Shown here: in pieces, positions 36,729 through 45,965 of the stretch
Position numbering within the stretch: position 1 is the stretch's first letter
How the letters are laid out: each line of letters opens with the position of its first letter
NCBI GenBank assembly: GCA_963663365.2
Contig: CAXXIH010000008.1
Location: 2,108,001 to 2,172,000, forward strand
Reading direction: 5' to 3'
Length of the DNA stretch: 64,000 nt
Origin: G963663365 sp963663365
GTDB lineage: Bacteria > Hinthialibacterota > Hinthialibacteria > Hinthialibacterales > G963663365
The notes under the pieces: generated by a model
Told to the model about the DNA's origin: nothing
Seen by the model: only the letters and a program-made list of their open reading frames with translations
Databases searched by the model: none
Program-made: the position numbers and the translations under genes

Positions 36729-37127
36729 TCATACTTCTTGCGACAGTCCATGAATCACTTTGTGGATGATAGTAAGTACATCCGGGAAGTCGCTTATTTT
36801 GGAAATATAGGCGGAGGCCCCCAATCCTTTGGCTTTCAAAACGGTTTCACGTGTGGCATCTCCGGTCAACATAATGACTTTGGCCTCCGAATCGATTTCC
36901 CGTATGAGGCGCAGTATTGTCAGGCCGTTGCCTTTGGGCATATTGATATCCAAAAGAACCAGATCCGGGCGATGTTCCTTAAACAATGCGGCGGTCTCAA
37001 GCCCGGTTTCTCCAATTCCTACAACCGTATATCCATGCTTCAAAAGTTGAGCACGAAGCAAAGTGCTGGAGACACGAGAATCTTCGCCCAACAATACTTT
37101 TGTGCCAGGTGGAGGGGACGCTGCCAT
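36729..37127 (-). CDS. Stand-alone receiver-domain response regulator
   Basis: 132 residues with only a CheY-like receiver: ED at the acidic pocket, phospho-acceptor in LVLLDINMPKGNG, T/S switch in IMLTGD and a lysine in AYISKISD. There is no output domain, so it acts by protein contacts or as a phosphate carrier. It is close in sequence to the receiver protein at 37370-37783 and sits beside the hybrid kinase. Confidence 0.85.
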   Translation of the reverse strand: MAASPPPGTKVLLGEDSRVSSTLLRAQLLKHGYTVVGIGETGLETAALFKEHRPDLVLLDINMPKGNGLTILRLIREIDSEAKVIMLTGDATRETVLKAKGLGASAYISKISDFPDVLTIIHKVIHGLSQEV

Positions 37128-37369
37128 AGGCTATCGTCGGTTATTCTCTTCGTGAGTTCAAGGATTTCAGGGGCAAAATCCAGGTCGATTTTTTACAATT
37201 TCCGCTATGAATTTTCTTGAGAATAACATTCCGGTATTCGTCTACACGACGAAATTTAGGTAAATAATACCTAACATAGTCATTTACTTGGCTATTTCAA
37301 AATTGAATCGACAAACTGTAAAGAAATCAAGATATACATTGGCCGCTATTCTGAATAATACAAGCGACG
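37128..37369. other. AT-rich intergenic region between paralogous receiver genes
   Basis: 242 bp without a gene. It should contain the promoter of the gene starting at 37127. The only clear feature is a dyad, TAGGTA-(5 nt)-TACCTA, at 37257-37273. Confidence 0.4.
37257..37273. promoter_or_regulatory. Dyad TAGGTA-N5-TACCTA
   Basis: Perfect 6-bp arms, 5-nt spacer, about 130 bp upstream of the receiver-protein start at 37127 and 97 bp past the stop of the other. Could be an operator or an attenuator. Unproven. Confidence 0.3.
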
Positions 37370-37783
37370 TTACATTCTTGGCCCAACTCCGGTCAATTCT
37401 TGGATTGCCTCTAAAATCCGCTGCGGTGAGGTTCCTTTTGAAATATAAGAGGCTGCACCCAATTTCATAGATATTTCCTTTGTAAAGGATGAAGAATCAT
37501 TGCTCAGCATAATAACAAGCGCATCGGGATTGATCTCTCGAATTAACCTCAATATCGTCAAACCATTTCCTTCCGGCATATTGACATCCAGCAATACAAC
37601 ATCCGGACGGTGCCGGTCATATAATAAGGCCGTTTGTAATCCGGTTTCACCCACACCGGCAATAGCATACCCCTTCTTGGCCAAATAGGACCGAATCAAT
37701 GTGCTCGATACCCGGCAATCTTCGCCAAGCAATATTTTGCAGACTTTGGGGCGTTGCGGTGACATGACTTGTGCGGCTTTCAA
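37370..37783 (-). CDS. Stand-alone receiver-domain response regulator, paralogue
   Basis: 137 residues. CheY-like receiver with KILLGEDCRVSSTLIRSYLA, VVLLDVNMPEGNG, VIMLSND and a lysine in ASYISKGTSP. By eye it is clearly similar to the neighbour at 36729 along the whole length (for example VLLDxNMPxGNGLTILRLIREI), so the two arose by duplication. Again no output domain. Likely works with the nearby hybrid kinase or the SpoIIE/RsbW module. Confidence 0.85.
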   Translation of the reverse strand: MKAAQVMSPQRPKVCKILLGEDCRVSSTLIRSYLAKKGYAIAGVGETGLQTALLYDRHRPDVVLLDVNMPEGNGLTILRLIREINPDALVIMLSNDSSSFTKEISMKLGAASYISKGTSPQRILEAIQELTGVGPRM

Positions 37784-37839
37784 ACAGGGAATTGGAAAAT
37801 ATCCAAATTCTACACCAAAATGTAATCCTTGCAGAGCTG

Positions 37840-38637
37840 TTACAGCAGTCCAGCGAGTTCTCCCACATGCTCAACCACCAAATCAGGCTGAGACTCAATG
37901 GAATCCAAATCCTCCCGTTTGGTCTCACCGGAAAGCACAAGGATCGACATCAATCCTCCATCCTGAGCCATAAGCATATCCGTGTAAATCCGGTCACCAA
38001 CCATGGCGGTTTCTTGAGGTTCGGTTCCCAATCGCCCCAATGCGGCATCAATCATTGTCTGCTCCGGCTTGCCAATCACAATCGGGCGGCGGTCTGTTGC
38101 CGCAGCCAGCAGTTCGATCATCGAGCCGGTATCCGGAATCGGCCCCGTTTCAGTGGGGCACACACGGTCAGGATGAGTCGCATAATAGGGAACACCGGCA
38201 AGAAGAAAGCGTGCCGCCTTTTCCAGGCGTTTATAGGTCAAGGTTAAATCAAATCCCAACACAACGGCATCCGGTTCCCGATCCGCATGGTTGTCACCAA
38301 GGACTTCCAATCCATGTTCTTCGAATTCACTGCATAATCCGGGTGTTCCCAGAAGATAGATACAACGATGTGAAGTTTCCTTTTTTAAGTAATGAATTGT
38401 GGCGAAACCCGAAGTCAGAATTTCGCTGTCAATGGCAGGGATATTCATATCCTGCAATTTCGCCAAATACTGCACAGTACTGCGGGATGAGTTATTGGTT
38501 AAAAACAAGCGGCGCAGTTCTTTCGTCCGGAGAACCTCCAAAAACCGAGGCGTTTGTGGAAACAGCTGTTTTCCGAGATAAAGAGTCCCATCCAAATCAA
38601 GGATAAATGCGCGAATTCTTCGAAGTTCAGCTTTCAT
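37840..38637 (-). CDS. HAD-superfamily IIA phosphatase (NagD/phosphoglycolate-like)
   Basis: 265 residues. Motif I is FILDLDGTLYLG (nucleophile D14, D16), motif II FLTNNSSRS, motif III a lysine in VIGKPEQTM, and motif IV MVGDRIYTDM. The C2-type cap sits between motifs II and III. The family includes NagD, AraL and 4-nitrophenylphosphatase-like enzymes that remove phosphate from small sugar phosphates. It starts about 130 bp before a divergent SpoIIE gene. Confidence 0.8.
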   Translation of the reverse strand: MKAELRRIRAFILDLDGTLYLGKQLFPQTPRFLEVLRTKELRRLFLTNNSSRSTVQYLAKLQDMNIPAIDSEILTSGFATIHYLKKETSHRCIYLLGTPGLCSEFEEHGLEVLGDNHADREPDAVVLGFDLTLTYKRLEKAARFLLAGVPYYATHPDRVCPTETGPIPDTGSMIELLAAATDRRPIVIGKPEQTMIDAALGRLGTEPQETAMVGDRIYTDMLMAQDGGLMSILVLSGETKREDLDSIESQPDLVVEHVGELAGLL

Positions 38638-38766
38638 AGCATCAAGCTAGCCTTATGTATGCCGCTACGGCAAGCTGGTCTCTTGGTTGAACTCTTGAAG
38701 TGCGCACTCCCTTCAGTGTCTTTTGTTGACACCGGGCATGGGCTGAGCTACGATCATTGTCGGCAC

Positions 38767-40938
38767 ATGCCATATTTAGGAAGGCGCCGGACTGTGGATG
38801 CTTCACTCGTTTTTATTCTGGCATTGAATCTCGGATTGGGCGTTTCGGTATTAATTTACCTATGGCAATACCGGCGCAGCCGTAGAACGGAAGTTGTAGA
38901 GCATCAAATCCTCTCCGAGCCGATCTTCCCGGAGCGTGTTTCCGACCTTTTGTTTCGCGGTTCCATTCTATGGTGCTTGTCACACCTGTTTTCTTTCGGA
39001 CAGAATTACATCACTTCAAAAGACCTGGAACTGGCCTTCTTTACAGCCGGCACGATGTATGTCGTCCATGGTCTCGCCTACCTCTCGGGCTACCCCGTGC
39101 GCGAGCGTGGCATACCACCCGACCTTAAACGTTTCGATTCGCTTCGCACAATCAGCCTGGGCGTACTTGTGGTTGTCACTCTCTTTGCTTTGGCGGCGGA
39201 TCTAACTCAGAAAAACATTCCGGCCGATTCGGAAATCAAGCCCTGGACGCTGTCTTTTATCTACCCTTTATGGATTTTGATGATCTATGCGCATACCTGG
39301 TGGAGTCTGCGTTTCAGCGCGCACTCTCTGCGTCAGCTTGTTCGGATTATCCTTGCTTCCGGCGGTTTTTATGCCCTTTCGTGCTTGATTTCAGATACCG
39401 ATACAGGCTTCCATGCTTTCCAGACGCTTTTGTTAATTTCCATGATCGTGCTGTTGCATCGTTCCGCGCTACGGCATATCGATTCTGCGTTTGAGCGAAC
39501 CAATTTCTTCCGCCGTGAAAAAGAAGTCGTGGTTTCTTTTATTACACACGTCACGGGTTCAGAAAGCCGCATTAAGAACAAGAATACACAAGAAGGCCAA
39601 GTGGGAACCTTGGACTTGGATTATGTCCTGAAAACGACATTGCGTTTCGCCATGGAACTTACAGAAGCGGGCGCCGGGGCCATTTTTATGTTCGAGCCTT
39701 ACGAAGCCGAAGGCCGTTTGCGTTGGCGCCATAAAGAGCTCATTCCCAGGGCGGTCGATGGCCTCTATCCCCCGTTAACCGACATCACTCATTTGCCCTA
39801 CGTTTCGATGCGTCAAAAATATCTTAACGACTTGCTCCTCTCGGAACGGCACCCCATCGACAGCGGCCTTCCCGGACTTGTTGCAGAGCGGTCCGAAAGT
39901 CTGTTGATCGGCAATGCGCTTGAGGATCCGCGGGTAATTCAACAAAAGGAAGATTTTCTTAAAATACGAACAGCGCTAGCCGTTCCTCTAAAAGTCCAAA
40001 ATGAGTTGGTAGGTGTTGTCTGTGTGATAAACCGGCATGGCGACCGCACTTTTACCCAAGAGGATGTAACCTTACTCGAGGCCATGGCCGAACAAGCCGC
40101 GATTGCAATCGGCACTGCGGTTATGCACCTTGAACTCCGGGAAAAGGAGCGCTTGGAACGGGAAATCGAAATCGCCCGGGAAGTCCAACGCCTGCTGTTG
40201 CCCACGCATTGTCCGAAAATTGAAGGATTTAGTTTGGCTGCATTCAGCAAAGCTGCACAGCAGGTTGGAGGCGATTATTATGATTTCGTGACTCATGCTT
40301 CCGGTGAAATCACGATTGTCATCGCTGATGTTTCCGGAAAAGGAGTACCTGCGGCGTTGACCATGGCCATGGTCAGGAGCGCCTTGCGGGCATTGGGCCC
40401 GCCGTCTCATGGGCCTAAGGATCTGCTTGTCCGAATCAACCGCTTTATCGAAGAAGATTTGCGGCGGGATATGTTCATCAGCATGTTGGCTGTAACACTC
40501 AATCCCGCTACACGGCATCTTCGTGTGGCCCGGGCGGGCCACGATCCTCTGCTGCAAATATCCGGAAACGGCCAAGAACCAAAATTGATGCAACCCGATG
40601 GCATAGCTCTCGGCCTTGTGAAAAGTGAACAGTTTGAGTCTTTCACGGAGGAGATCGAATTTGAGGTCTGCGACGGGGAACGCTATGTGTTGTTTACCGA
40701 TGGCGTGACCGAAGCCATGAACGAAGCCGGTGAGGAATACTCATTGGACCGGCTTTCACAAGATTTGAAACAGAGCCTCCAAGATCCCCCGGATCAGGCA
40801 ATCAATGCCGTGCGTGACAGCGTGGCAGGCTTTGTGAAAACGGCTCCACAGCATGATGACATCACTCTGCTGGTCCTGGATGTTCTACAAGAAGATGGAT
40901 CGGAAAAAAGCCAAATTGAGGCCGCGCTCACTTCATAG
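38767..40938 (+). CDS. Membrane GAF-SpoIIE (PP2C) serine phosphatase
   Basis: About 723 residues. An N-terminal membrane region with about seven helices (about 10-250) is followed by a GAF domain (about 275-440), a short coiled coil (REKERLEREIEIAREVQ), and a SpoIIE-type PP2C domain with FSKAAQQVGGDYYD, DVSGKGVPAALTM and a terminal HDDITLLVLDV. It should dephosphorylate the STAS protein encoded next (41142), so it is the on-switch of a partner-switching pathway. The ATG at 38767 lacks a good ribosome site; a GTG near 38794 with GGAAGG is an alternative. Confidence 0.85.
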   Translation: MPYLGRRRTVDASLVFILALNLGLGVSVLIYLWQYRRSRRTEVVEHQILSEPIFPERVSDLLFRGSILWCLSHLFSFGQNYITSKDLELAFFTAGTMYVVHGLAYLSGYPVRERGIPPDLKRFDSLRTISLGVLVVVTLFALAADLTQKNIPADSEIKPWTLSFIYPLWILMIYAHTWWSLRFSAHSLRQLVRIILASGGFYALSCLISDTDTGFHAFQTLLLISMIVLLHRSALRHIDSAFERTNFFRREKEVVVSFITHVTGSESRIKNKNTQEGQVGTLDLDYVLKTTLRFAMELTEAGAGAIFMFEPYEAEGRLRWRHKELIPRAVDGLYPPLTDITHLPYVSMRQKYLNDLLLSERHPIDSGLPGLVAERSESLLIGNALEDPRVIQQKEDFLKIRTALAVPLKVQNELVGVVCVINRHGDRTFTQEDVTLLEAMAEQAAIAIGTAVMHLELREKERLEREIEIAREVQRLLLPTHCPKIEGFSLAAFSKAAQQVGGDYYDFVTHASGEITIVIADVSGKGVPAALTMAMVRSALRALGPPSHGPKDLLVRINRFIEEDLRRDMFISMLAVTLNPATRHLRVARAGHDPLLQISGNGQEPKLMQPDGIALGLVKSEQFESFTEEIEFEVCDGERYVLFTDGVTEAMNEAGEEYSLDRLSQDLKQSLQDPPDQAINAVRDSVAGFVKTAPQHDDITLLVLDVLQEDGSEKSQIEAALTS

Positions 40939-41141
40939 TGGCTCGAAAGCAAACATAAATTCAAAAATATGAGTAAGTTACGATAATTTTGCACATATAT
41001 CCTCTATCCGTCAGATTTTGCTGCACCGGCTGGCGGCGCAGGGGACCGATGCGATAAAGTGTGATAAGCTCATAAGTGAAGATCGCCACCCGTTTGCAGA
41101 AATCTGAAATACCGGGTGGCCAGTCCCTGGAGGCCTAAGGC

Positions 41142-41549
41142 ATGTGGAAAAAGTTCGCGTTGTCGACGAGCCAAGAGAGCCGGGACGGCCAGAATATCCA
41201 GGTTGTCCGGGTAGAGGGGTACTTGGATTCGAGCACGTTCCCACAGCTCCAAGAACATTTGAAAGATCTTATCGACCAAGGGTCGTACCGAATCCTCGTT
41301 GACTTTGAAGAGCTCAATTACATCTCGAGCGCCGGCTTGGGTGTCTTGATGGGTATGTTACAGGAGGTCCGTGATCACGACGGCGACCTTAAAGTCGCTC
41401 GGATGTCTGACAAAATTCGAAACCTATTCGATATGTTAGGCTTCTCACGGCTGGTACGTATTTATGAAGACATCGATGACGCCCTTTCCGCCTTTGGCGA
41501 AGAAACAGCAAGCCCGAAAGAGACTTCTTCGCCGGAAGAGAGTTACTGA
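41142..41549 (+). CDS. STAS anti-anti-sigma factor
   Basis: 135 residues of the SpoIIAA/RsbV type: VDFEELNYISSAGLGVLMGM holds the phosphorylatable serine (Ser62 or Ser63). Ribosome site GGAGG lies before the ATG. When dephosphorylated by the SpoIIE protein encoded upstream it should bind the RsbW-like kinase encoded next and free its sigma or other target. The C-terminal tail (ETASPKETSSPEES) is Ser/Glu-rich and disordered. Confidence 0.85.
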   Translation: MWKKFALSTSQESRDGQNIQVVRVEGYLDSSTFPQLQEHLKDLIDQGSYRILVDFEELNYISSAGLGVLMGMLQEVRDHDGDLKVARMSDKIRNLFDMLGFSRLVRIYEDIDDALSAFGEETASPKETSSPEESY

Positions 41550-41673
41550 GCCATTCCATCAAACGGTGGATGTTAGGAAAGGGCACAATATTATATTGGG
41601 AGAATCGTTAGGGGCTTGATTGGAATAGATTAGATACAGGCAAAGCGCGAAATACAGGCAGGGAGGACCGCCT

Positions 41674-42144
41674 ATGTCCGGAAAGAAAGCGGACATCGTC
41701 CCGCAAGGCAGACCAATCACGATCGAACTGCCGGCGCGGACAGAGTATCTGGTTCTTGTGCGACATTTCGTTTGCAGCATGGCCCGCTACATGGGATTTG
41801 AAGCGGACGATGTAAATCAAATCGAAATCGCACTGGACGAAGCCTGTGCCAATTCAATCCGCGCAATCCAACAACAAGCACCCGCACGGGGTGACGCATT
41901 GCTAAGACTTGAGTTTCACCGCTCAAGCGATTGCCTGGATATCACCGTCATCGATAACGGAAATTCATTCAGCGAACATTTTGATCGGCAGGTTCCCATG
42001 GACGAATTGGTGGGCCGCTTTCAAACCAGCGGCTATGGTCTGCAAATCATTAAAACATTCATGGACCACGTCGATTATCAGCACTTGCCGAATGAAGGTA
42101 ACCGTCTCCGTCTAAAGAAAAACCTCACAACAACAACGACCTAA
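41674..42144 (+). CDS. RsbW/SpoIIAB-like serine kinase
   Basis: 156 residues, GHKL ATPase fold: N box EIALDEACANSI, G1 box VIDNGNSF and G2 box GYGLQIIKTF. GGGAGG precedes the start. It should phosphorylate the STAS protein and bind an unknown sigma factor or other target. No sigma-factor gene is in the window. The tail ends in six threonines (KNLTTTTTT-type), a minor oddity. Confidence 0.85.
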   Translation: MSGKKADIVPQGRPITIELPARTEYLVLVRHFVCSMARYMGFEADDVNQIEIALDEACANSIRAIQQQAPARGDALLRLEFHRSSDCLDITVIDNGNSFSEHFDRQVPMDELVGRFQTSGYGLQIIKTFMDHVDYQHLPNEGNRLRLKKNLTTTTT

Positions 42145-42163
42145 AGATAACTGCAATCGAAGA

Positions 42164-42811
42164 TTGAATAATCCCATCCGTAACAAAAGTATTTTCATTG
42201 TTGCCATCACAGGGGGGACCGGTTCGGGCAAAAGCACACTCACCGATGCGGTCGCAAAACTCGCTGATGGAAAAGCCGCTGTAATCCGTGAGGATTGGTA
42301 TTACAAGGATTTAAAGCACTTGCCTTGGGATGCCCGATCCGCCTGGAATTTCGACCACCCGGACTCATACGATCACCAAAACCTTGCCCTCGACCTGGAC
42401 AAACTTAAGCGCGGGCAGGACATCCAAGTTCCTATTTACGATTTCAAAACCCACACCAGGCAGGGATACAAAGCATTTGCTCCTGCAGAAATCATTTTGG
42501 TGGAAGGCATCTTAATTACCTGTGATCCCGGCTGCCTACGGCAAATTGATCTTGGCATTTATGTCGATACCCCTGATGACATCAGATTGTTGCGTAGAAT
42601 CGAAAGAGATATCCGTGAACGAGGAAGAACCGTGGAATCCGTTCGGGATCAATACTTGGCAACCGTGCGGCCCATGCATCTGAAGTTTGTCGAACCGTCC
42701 CAAACCCACGCAGATATGATTGTCGATGGATGTGGAGAATTATCCGAAAACGTACGGAAAGTATGGGACCGTATTCAAGTGTGTGTGAACGACTTGTCCG
42801 GAGAGATGTGA
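42164..42811 (+). CDS. udk: Uridine/cytidine kinase
   Basis: 215 residues of the phosphoribulokinase/uridine kinase family. P-loop GGTGSGKS at 17-24, EDWYYKD, the substrate loop IYDFKTHTRQGYK and the LID-region RDIRERGRTVESV are all visible. It phosphorylates uridine or cytidine in salvage. The start is a TTG 19 bases after the previous stop, an unusual codon choice but the only one that keeps the P-loop spacing. Confidence 0.85.
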   Translation: MNNPIRNKSIFIVAITGGTGSGKSTLTDAVAKLADGKAAVIREDWYYKDLKHLPWDARSAWNFDHPDSYDHQNLALDLDKLKRGQDIQVPIYDFKTHTRQGYKAFAPAEIILVEGILITCDPGCLRQIDLGIYVDTPDDIRLLRRIERDIRERGRTVESVRDQYLATVRPMHLKFVEPSQTHADMIVDGCGELSENVRKVWDRIQVCVNDLSGEM

Positions 42812-42904
42812 AAGTCGTCAATCCGACAACCGGAATCCTTGCCTCTGCCCCAATGCCGCGTTCCTCACTATAATCGGAGGCAAATCACAAGGAGTAAATT
42901 TCCG

Positions 42905-43969
42905 ATGGCACGCCAAGTGTTGGACAATTCAAAGATTCTGAAAGCAATCGATTCGCAAAACATGCTGTCTTGTGTTGAAGATTTCTCGGCACACTGGCGC
43001 GATGCAGCGGACCGGGCAAAAAAGTTCCGTCTACCTAAAATCGAACGTCCGGACAACATCGTAATCTGCGGCATGGGCGGGTCTGCGATTGGCGGGGATA
43101 TCCTGCGCAGTTATCTGCAATTGGAAACAAAAATTCCCATCGAAGTAGTCCGCAACTACAGGTTGCCGGGCTATGTCGGCAAAAACAGCCTCGTCATTGC
43201 CTCATCATATTCCGGCAATACGGAAGAAAGCCTGGCAGCATTCACGGAGGCCCGAAGACGGCAAGCACAACGCTTTGCCTTATCGACAGGTGGAAATCTG
43301 ACAGCGATCTGCAAACGCGACCGGGTTGCTTGTTTCCCTTTGGTTCCCGGATTTCAACCCCGCGCGGCGTTGGCCCACGGATTCGTACCGCTGCTGGTTT
43401 TCTTTGACCGTTGGCGTTTTACGGCAAAGCAGAGCGCGGCAATAAAGGAAACGGCTGACATTTTAGACAAATGCATTCAGCAGTATCGGTTCGCAAGCAA
43501 AACAGGCCGGAATCCTGCCAAAAAAATTGCGCAAAAGCTTCTGCATCAATTGCCGGTAATCTATGGCGCACAAGACCACATGCAGCCGGTTGCGCAACGT
43601 TGGCAGGCACAAATCAACGAAAACGCCAAGACACTCGCGCACACAAACGTCCTTCCTGAAATGAATCACAATGAAATACTCGGCTGGGATGCCCCCGATG
43701 AAATCGTCACCCGCTGCCATCTCCTGTTCCTGCAAGATGAAGATGATCATCCGCAGACGGCCCGCCGGTTTTCGATTATGGCTCCGATCCTGAAAAAGAA
43801 AGTTGATGGGATTACCAAGGTGAATTCAAAAGGCAAGGGGCTGTTGGCCCGTATGTTTTCATTGATCATCCTCGGCGATTTCATATCGGTTTACTTGGCT
43901 CTGCTCCAAGATCACGACCCTACGCCAATTCCAGCGATCAATACCCTAAAACAAAAACTTGCCAAATGA
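42905..43969 (+). CDS. Bifunctional phosphoglucose/phosphomannose isomerase
   Basis: 354 residues from ATG 42905, preceded by AAGGAG. SIS-fold sugar isomerase with CGMGGSAIGGD (55-65) and ASSYSGNTEES (99-109), the signature of archaeal-type bifunctional enzymes. Conserved EMNHNEI and the C-terminal RMFSLIILGDF-like segment also fit. It interconverts glucose 6-phosphate or mannose 6-phosphate with fructose 6-phosphate, and may replace a classic Pgi. Confidence 0.85.
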   Translation: MARQVLDNSKILKAIDSQNMLSCVEDFSAHWRDAADRAKKFRLPKIERPDNIVICGMGGSAIGGDILRSYLQLETKIPIEVVRNYRLPGYVGKNSLVIASSYSGNTEESLAAFTEARRRQAQRFALSTGGNLTAICKRDRVACFPLVPGFQPRAALAHGFVPLLVFFDRWRFTAKQSAAIKETADILDKCIQQYRFASKTGRNPAKKIAQKLLHQLPVIYGAQDHMQPVAQRWQAQINENAKTLAHTNVLPEMNHNEILGWDAPDEIVTRCHLLFLQDEDDHPQTARRFSIMAPILKKKVDGITKVNSKGKGLLARMFSLIILGDFISVYLALLQDHDPTPIPAINTLKQKLAK

Positions 43970-43996
43970 AGCGTCTTCCGGAAGAGGAGAAATTCA

Positions 43997-45079
43997 ATGC
44001 CTAAGATATTCGGCCAAGCCTATGCCCGCGATGCAATCGCAAAGCACATTGGAAACCTGCACCAAATCGGCGGAATCCGCACATTGCGTTTCGAACAAGG
44101 TCCGGCGGATGGCTCAAGACTTCTTCAAGTTGAAACCGGAACCGGTCTGCAATTCCACATTTTGCCGGATCGCGGGCTGGATATCTCTTCCGCAAAATAT
44201 TGCGGAGCCAGTCTTTCGTGGGATTCGCCCTGCGGAGAAGCTCATCCCGCGCATTACGATCCACACGGGCTTGGTTGGCTCAAGACTTTCCCCGGCGGAT
44301 TAGTTTGCACCTGCGGTATGACCTGGTGCGGCGCACCCTGCCAAGATGAAGGCCAAGACCTTGGCTTACATGGACGCTTCTCTCATCTTCCCGTGCAAAA
44401 CCTGCAGGTCGCAGAGGAGTGGGACGGCGACCGGTGCATCTTACGGGTGGAAGGCGACATCCGCGAATCGATTGTATTTGGTGAAAACATCTTATGCCAT
44501 CGTAAAATAACGACGGAAATCGGCTCAAATACAATCCGAATTCAAGACGCTGTCACCAATGAAGGTTTCACTTCAACACCGCACATGTTCCTTTATCACA
44601 TCAATCTCGGTTATCCGGTTGTCTCCTCCGAATCACGGCTGATCTCAAATGCAGATGTAGTAAAACCACGCGATGCTGAAGCGGAAGATGGAAAAGATCA
44701 ATACACTGAATTCGATCCGCCAAACGCAGGCTATAAAGAAAAAGTCTACTTCCACCAAATGAAGGTGGATGCCGGCGGTTATGTCCATGCAGCCATCGTG
44801 AATGAGTCCTTTGCCGATGGCCGTGGTCTTGGCGTGGAAGTTAGCTATCGTCAGGCCGAACTCTCTCAGTTCATCCAATGGAAAAACATGGGCGCAACAA
44901 CCTATGTATGCGGACTTGAACCGGCGAACTGTCTGGTAATGGGCCGTGCAGAGGAAAGACAGCGTGGAACACTCGAGTTCTTGGAACCCGGACAGACCAA
45001 GAATTACGATGTCAGCATTACGGCCCTAACATCCGGCCCGGAAATCGCCGAATGTCAGAAACGTATCTCCATCGATTAA
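43997..45079 (+). CDS. DUF4432 aldose-1-epimerase-like protein
   Basis: 360 residues; AGAGGAGAAATTCA before the ATG is a very good ribosome site. Galactose mutarotase-like fold with ILPDRGLDISSAKYCG, the catalytic-like histidines in LHGRFSH and LYHINLGYP, and the C-terminal E. Sugar epimerase or isomerase activity is likely but not proven for the family. It is the last host gene before the phage module, 5 bases from the convergent lipoprotein gene. Confidence 0.8.
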   Translation: MPKIFGQAYARDAIAKHIGNLHQIGGIRTLRFEQGPADGSRLLQVETGTGLQFHILPDRGLDISSAKYCGASLSWDSPCGEAHPAHYDPHGLGWLKTFPGGLVCTCGMTWCGAPCQDEGQDLGLHGRFSHLPVQNLQVAEEWDGDRCILRVEGDIRESIVFGENILCHRKITTEIGSNTIRIQDAVTNEGFTSTPHMFLYHINLGYPVVSSESRLISNADVVKPRDAEAEDGKDQYTEFDPPNAGYKEKVYFHQMKVDAGGYVHAAIVNESFADGRGLGVEVSYRQAELSQFIQWKNMGATTYVCGLEPANCLVMGRAEERQRGTLEFLEPGQTKNYDVSITALTSGPEIAECQKRISID

Positions 45080-45084
45080 CTCAA

Positions 45085-45507
45085 TCACGGATTCTCTTCA
45101 GTTTCCAAAACCGGTAGAGATTGCTCAGATTCCCGTGCAGATGCTTGCGTATTAAGTTCCCGGGCCACCTCAGAGATATTGATCGCCTCGGTGCCCCAGT
45201 TCCAGCCGATGACACGTTCGAGTTCAACTTTGCCCGGCCTGATCAGAACAACGCCATTTGTAAGTCCGACACCTTCGGAGTTAAGTTTGAAGGGCATTTG
45301 AGGATGTGAAGAATCAACCGTCAATCCCTCACCGGATACACCGAGTTGAGTCAGTGCTTTCACAAATCCTTCTGAGCGGTTGGCCACTACCGCATCGTGA
45401 ACAACAACATCACTTGCATCATAAACAACAAGCGTCCCTCGATGAGTAGCTGCGCAGCCGAAATACCCCAGTAACAAAATTAGTGGAATCCAACGTGCTT
45501 GTCTCAT
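45085..45507 (-). CDS. Small lipoprotein, last gene of a phage lysis cassette
   Basis: The ATG at 45507 overlaps the endolysin stop as ATGA and has AAGAGG, so the 140-residue product is co-translated with it. N-terminal signal WIPLILLLGYFGC ends in a weak lipobox. The rest is beta-rich with no catalytic motif. Position after a putative holin-like protein and an endolysin, plus a lipoprotein signal, suggests an outer-membrane spanin (Rz1-like) or a lysis helper. No known spanin motif is seen, so this is tentative. Confidence 0.55.
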   Translation of the reverse strand: MRQARWIPLILLLGYFGCAATHRGTLVVYDASDVVVHDAVVANRSEGFVKALTQLGVSGEGLTVDSSHPQMPFKLNSEGVGLTNGVVLIRPGKVELERVIGWNWGTEAINISEVARELNTQASARESEQSLPVLETEENP

Positions 45508-45965
45508 AGCATACACCTCTTTAGTGTTTCCTCATGAAGGCCCAAATACTGGCCGTCAGCCGATACCCAACGTCTGCCTTTTCGCCCGATGTCGAGATGC
45601 AATCCCGGATGCCGCCATTGCGGATAAAGACCGATTCCCCCAAAACATTCGAGTTTTTCCGCAACCAAGAATTGATCAATCACAGAAACAGGCGAGCGGG
45701 ATTTGCGGTGAATTGCATGAAGATCGGCGGCACAGCCTGTGTAGTGCTTAGAATTTTTGCTATGTCCTTTGACTGCATAACCGCCGTTTGCATGAATGAT
45801 GATCGCAACAGCATCGCCCGTATGCTCGCTTAAGGCTTCATGAAAACGGTCAAGCTTTCCCGCAAGTTCTATTGAAAAAGAATCTTCGCCCGAACCTGGG
45901 AGCCCCCGGGCATCAAATTCATGAGGTTGAAAGTGTTCGATATCATTCCAATTCATAATGGTCAT
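45504..45965 (-). CDS. Phage M15-type peptidase endolysin
   Basis: About 153 residues. The M15A zinc pattern is complete: SKHYTGCAADLH (H74, D81) and GLHLDIG (H123, D125). These enzymes cut peptide stems of peptidoglycan. The start overlaps the preceding stop as TGATG. It has no signal peptide and relies on the preceding holin-like protein for release. The gene sits between an XhlA-like protein and a lipoprotein. Confidence 0.85.
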   Translation of the reverse strand: MTIMNWNDIEHFQPHEFDARGLPGSGEDSFSIELAGKLDRFHEALSEHTGDAVAIIIHANGGYAVKGHSKNSKHYTGCAADLHAIHRKSRSPVSVIDQFLVAEKLECFGGIGLYPQWRHPGLHLDIGRKGRRWVSADGQYLGLHEETLKRCML

